Positions 61,920 through 64,000 of a DNA stretch of 64,000 nucleotides are shown here, piece after piece. Origin of the DNA: Calliopsis andreniformis (Eukaryota; Arthropoda; Insecta; Hymenoptera; Andrenidae); the NCBI RefSeq assembly GCF_051401765.1, contig NW_027480507.1:1302001-1366000 (forward strand). Reading direction: 5' to 3'. The notes under the pieces are model-generated. The model did no database searches. It saw nothing but the letters and a program-made list of their open reading frames with translations, and was not told the DNA's origin. How positions within the stretch are numbered: position 1 is the first letter of the stretch; the number at the start of each line of letters is the position of its first letter. A program made the translations under genes and the position numbers.

Positions 61920-64000
61920 TCAATGCTCAATACACAATCCTCAATCCTCAACCCTCAATTTTCAATCCTCAGTACTCAATCTGCAATCCCCTATCCTCAG
62001 TCCTCAATCCTCAATACTCATTCTTCAATCCTCAATACCCAAACCTCAATCTTCAATCCTCAATCCTCAATCCTCTATCCTCAATCCTCATTCTTCAATC
62101 CTCAACACCCAATCCTCAATCTTCAATCCTCAATCCTCAATCCTCAGACCACAATCCTCAATCTTCAATACTCAATACTCACTCTTCAATCCTCAATCCT
62201 CAATCCTCAATCCTCAATCCTCAATCCTCATTCTTCAATCCTCAACACCCAATCGTCAACATTCAACCCTCAATCCTCAATGCTCAATACTCAATCCACA
62301 ATCTTCAATCCTCAATTCTCAATCTTCAATCCTCAATCCTTAGTCCTCAATCCTCAATCCTCGATTCTCAATCCTCAATCCTCCATCCTCAGACCTCAAA
62401 CATCAATACTCAACCCTCAGTCCTCGTCCTCAATCCACAACCCTCAATCCTCGATCCTCAATCTTTAATCATCAATATTCAATCGTCAATCCTCAATCCT
62501 CAATCCTCAATACTCAATCCTCAATCCTCAATCCTCAATCCTCAATACTCAACCATCAATCGTCAATTCTCAATACTCAATAGAATATCCTGAATTCTCA
62601 GGATTCAATACTCAAACCTCAACACTCAACCCTCAATCCTCAATCCTCAATCCTCAATCCTCGATCCTGAATCCTCAATCCTCAATCCTCAATCTTCAAT
62701 CCTCAATACTCAGTCTTCAGTCCCCAATCCTCAATCCTCAATCCTCAATCCTCAATCCTCAATTCTCAATACTCAATCCTCAATCCTCAGACCTCGAACA
62801 TCAATACTCAACCCTCAGTCCTCGTCCTCAATCCACAACCCTCAATCCTCGATCCTCAATCTTCAATCATCGATATTCAATCTTCAATCCTCAATCCTCA
62901 ATCCTCAATACTCAATCCTCATTCTTCAATCATCAATACCCAATCCTCAATCTTCAATCCTCAATCCTCAATCCTCAATTCTCAACCCTCAACACTCAGT
63001 CCCCAATCCTCAATCTTCAATCCTCTATCCTCAATCCTCAATTCTCAATCCTCAATGTTCAATCCTCAATACTCAATCCTCAATCCTCAATCCTCAATCC
63101 TGAATCCTCAATCCTCAATCCTCAATTTTCAATCCTCAATACTCAATCTTCAATCCTCAATCCTCAATCCTCAATTCTCAATCCTCAATCGTCAGTCTTC
63201 AATCCTCAATACTCAATCTTCAATCCTCAATCCTCAATCCTCAATCCTCAATCCTCAATCCTCATTCTTCAACCCTCAATACCCAATCCTCAATCCTCAA
63301 TCCTCAATCCTCAATCCTCAATTCTCAATACTCAATCCTCAATCCTCAGACCTCAAACATCAATACTCAACCCTCAGTCCTCGTCCTCAATCCACAACCA
63401 TCAATCCTCAATGCTCAATCTTCAATCTTCAATATTCAATCTTCAGTCCTCAAACCTCAATCCTCAATCCTCGGTCCTCAATCTTCAATCCTCATTCATC
63501 AATCCTCAACACCCAATCCTCAATCTTCAATCCTCAATCCTCAATCCTCAATTCTCAATACTCAATCCTCAATCCTCAGACCTCAAACATCAATACTCAA
63601 CCCTCAGACCTCGTCCTCAATCCACAACACTCAATCCTCGATCCTCAATGTTCAATCATCAATATTCAATCTTCAGTCCTGAATCCTCAATCCTCAATCC
63701 TCAATCCTCAATCCTCGATCCTCAATCCTCAATCCTCAGTCCTCAAAGCTCAAACCTGAATCCTCAATCCTGAATCCTCAACCCTCAGACCTCAAACATC
63801 AATACACAGCCCTCAGTCCTCGTCCTCAATCCACAACCATCAATCCTCAATCCTCAATCTTCAATCATCAATATTCAATCTTCAGTCCTCAATCCTCAAT
63901 CCTCAATGTTCAATCCGCAATACCCTATCCTCAATCTTCAATACTCAATCCTCTATCCTCCATCCTCAATCCTCGATCCTCAATCCTCAATCCTCGATCC
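61920..64000 (+). repeat. Duplication B family, third copy (cut by the window end)
   Basis: Follows 13,750-15,893 at an offset that slides from 48,170 (61,923 against 13,753) to 48,107 at the window end. The difference is 63 bases, nine heptamers. It is more diverged than B1 and B2 are from each other (for example CAACATTCAACCC near 62,258). It contains a hairpin at 62,587. The end of the window lies within this copy. Confidence 0.85.
62587..62604. repeat. Hairpin module
   Basis: Perfect arms; third B-family copy, equivalent of 14,417. Confidence 0.9.

Larger units (their letters stand above)
1..64000 (+). repeat. Heptanucleotide satellite array (TCAATCC)n, whole window
   Basis: Seen directly: every line is built from 7-base units of the form TCAATCC with one or two substitutions, always in the same orientation. 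There is no inverted segment and no stretch of unique sequence. Runs of exact units are separated by variant units (CAATCTT, CAATACT, CAGTCCT, CAACCCT, CAATGCT) and by small phase shifts such as TCATCCTCAATCC. G is rare on the + strand because the unit has none. Known of such families: long simple satellites lie in eukaryotic heterochromatin and evolve by slippage and unequal exchange. Inference: the array is at least 64 kb, since neither end is in the window. The organism cannot be told from it. Confidence 0.97.

Noticed and set aside
1283..62604. Hairpin modules as rho-independent terminators
   Set aside because: No gene lies upstream, there is no T run after the stem, and the stem is only 7 bp with modest GC.
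1..64000. CRISPR array
   Set aside because: There are no unique spacers between constant repeats of 23-50 bases and no cas genes. The pattern is a continuous 7-base period.
1..64000. Telomere tract
   Set aside because: The unit lacks the GGG run of known telomere repeats, it is heterogeneous and organised in kilobase blocks, and no known telomere motif appears in the window.
1..64000. Transposons, tRNA or rRNA genes embedded in the array
   Set aside because: Reading both strands I found no stretch of more than a few dozen bases that departs from heptamer-derived sequence.
1..64000. CpG depletion as evidence of methylation decay
   Set aside because: The heptamer contains no CpG, so scarcity is built in. 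The few CpGs (CTCGATCC, CTCGTCC, ATCGTC) are ordinary unit variants.
1..64000. CENP-B box
   Set aside because: No match to the TTCG...CGGG pattern was seen on either strand.

Overview
The whole 64,000-base window is one tandem-repeat (satellite) array. I see no protein-coding gene, RNA gene, transposon, CRISPR array or other unique sequence in it. The basic unit is the heptamer TCAATCC on the + strand (GGATTGA on the other). It runs in one orientation from the first base to the last, so both array ends lie outside the window. Most units are exact or one substitution away; common variants are CAATCTT, CAATACT, CAGTCCT, CAACCCT and CAATGCT. Such an array fits eukaryotic heterochromatin (centromeric, pericentromeric, subtelomeric or an interstitial block). 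The sequence alone does not identify the species.

Open reading frames of up to about 814 codons occur, all on the + strand, and are a by-product of the repeat. Seven is not divisible by three and the unit carries no + strand stop, so every forward frame reads the same heptapeptide (I-L-N-P-Q-S-S). The other strand has an in-frame TGA every 21 bases in all three frames.

There is structure above the heptamer. (1) Two kinds of punctuation module interrupt it, both starting at the anchor AATAGAATAT. One is a module of exactly 112 bp (16 x 7), found 17 times. The other carries a perfect 7-bp inverted repeat, ATCCTGA-ATTC-TCAGGAT, found 26 times with minor variants. Four diverged relatives at 34.7-35.3 and 47.3-47.9 kb suggest both kinds share one ancestor. 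(2) A third module containing GCCCTCTGTCCTCAACAAT recurs about 34 times and carries a small dyad, ACAA-TNAG-TTGT. (3) Blocks of 0.5-4 kb are duplicated, tandemly or at a distance, giving a nested mosaic of higher-order repeats.

Layout: 1-3.25 kb, mixed leading segment; 3.25-11.1 kb, a ~4-kb tandem duplication (A1/A2); 11.1-12.3 kb, block D1; 12.3-14 kb, a deleted H-type block and a hairpin segment; 14.0-20.0 kb, a ~2.9/3.05-kb tandem duplication (B1/B2); 20-23 kb, local tandems of ~0.56 and 0.49 kb; 23-28 kb, mixed, including block G3; 28-32.3 kb, a run of hairpin modules every 0.6-1.0 kb; 32.3-38.1 kb, mixed, including diverged block E1; 38.1-51.1 kb, interleaved copies of blocks H, D and E; 51.1-61.5 kb, a triplication (C1-C3) with a very recent 1,027-bp duplication inside C3; 61.9-64 kb, a third, truncated copy of the B family. 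Where I could place duplication junctions, they fall inside perfect heptamer runs and keep heptamer register, as expected from unequal exchange or break-induced copying between perfect runs. Block edges were read by eye and are good to roughly 10-50 bases; module positions are exact.
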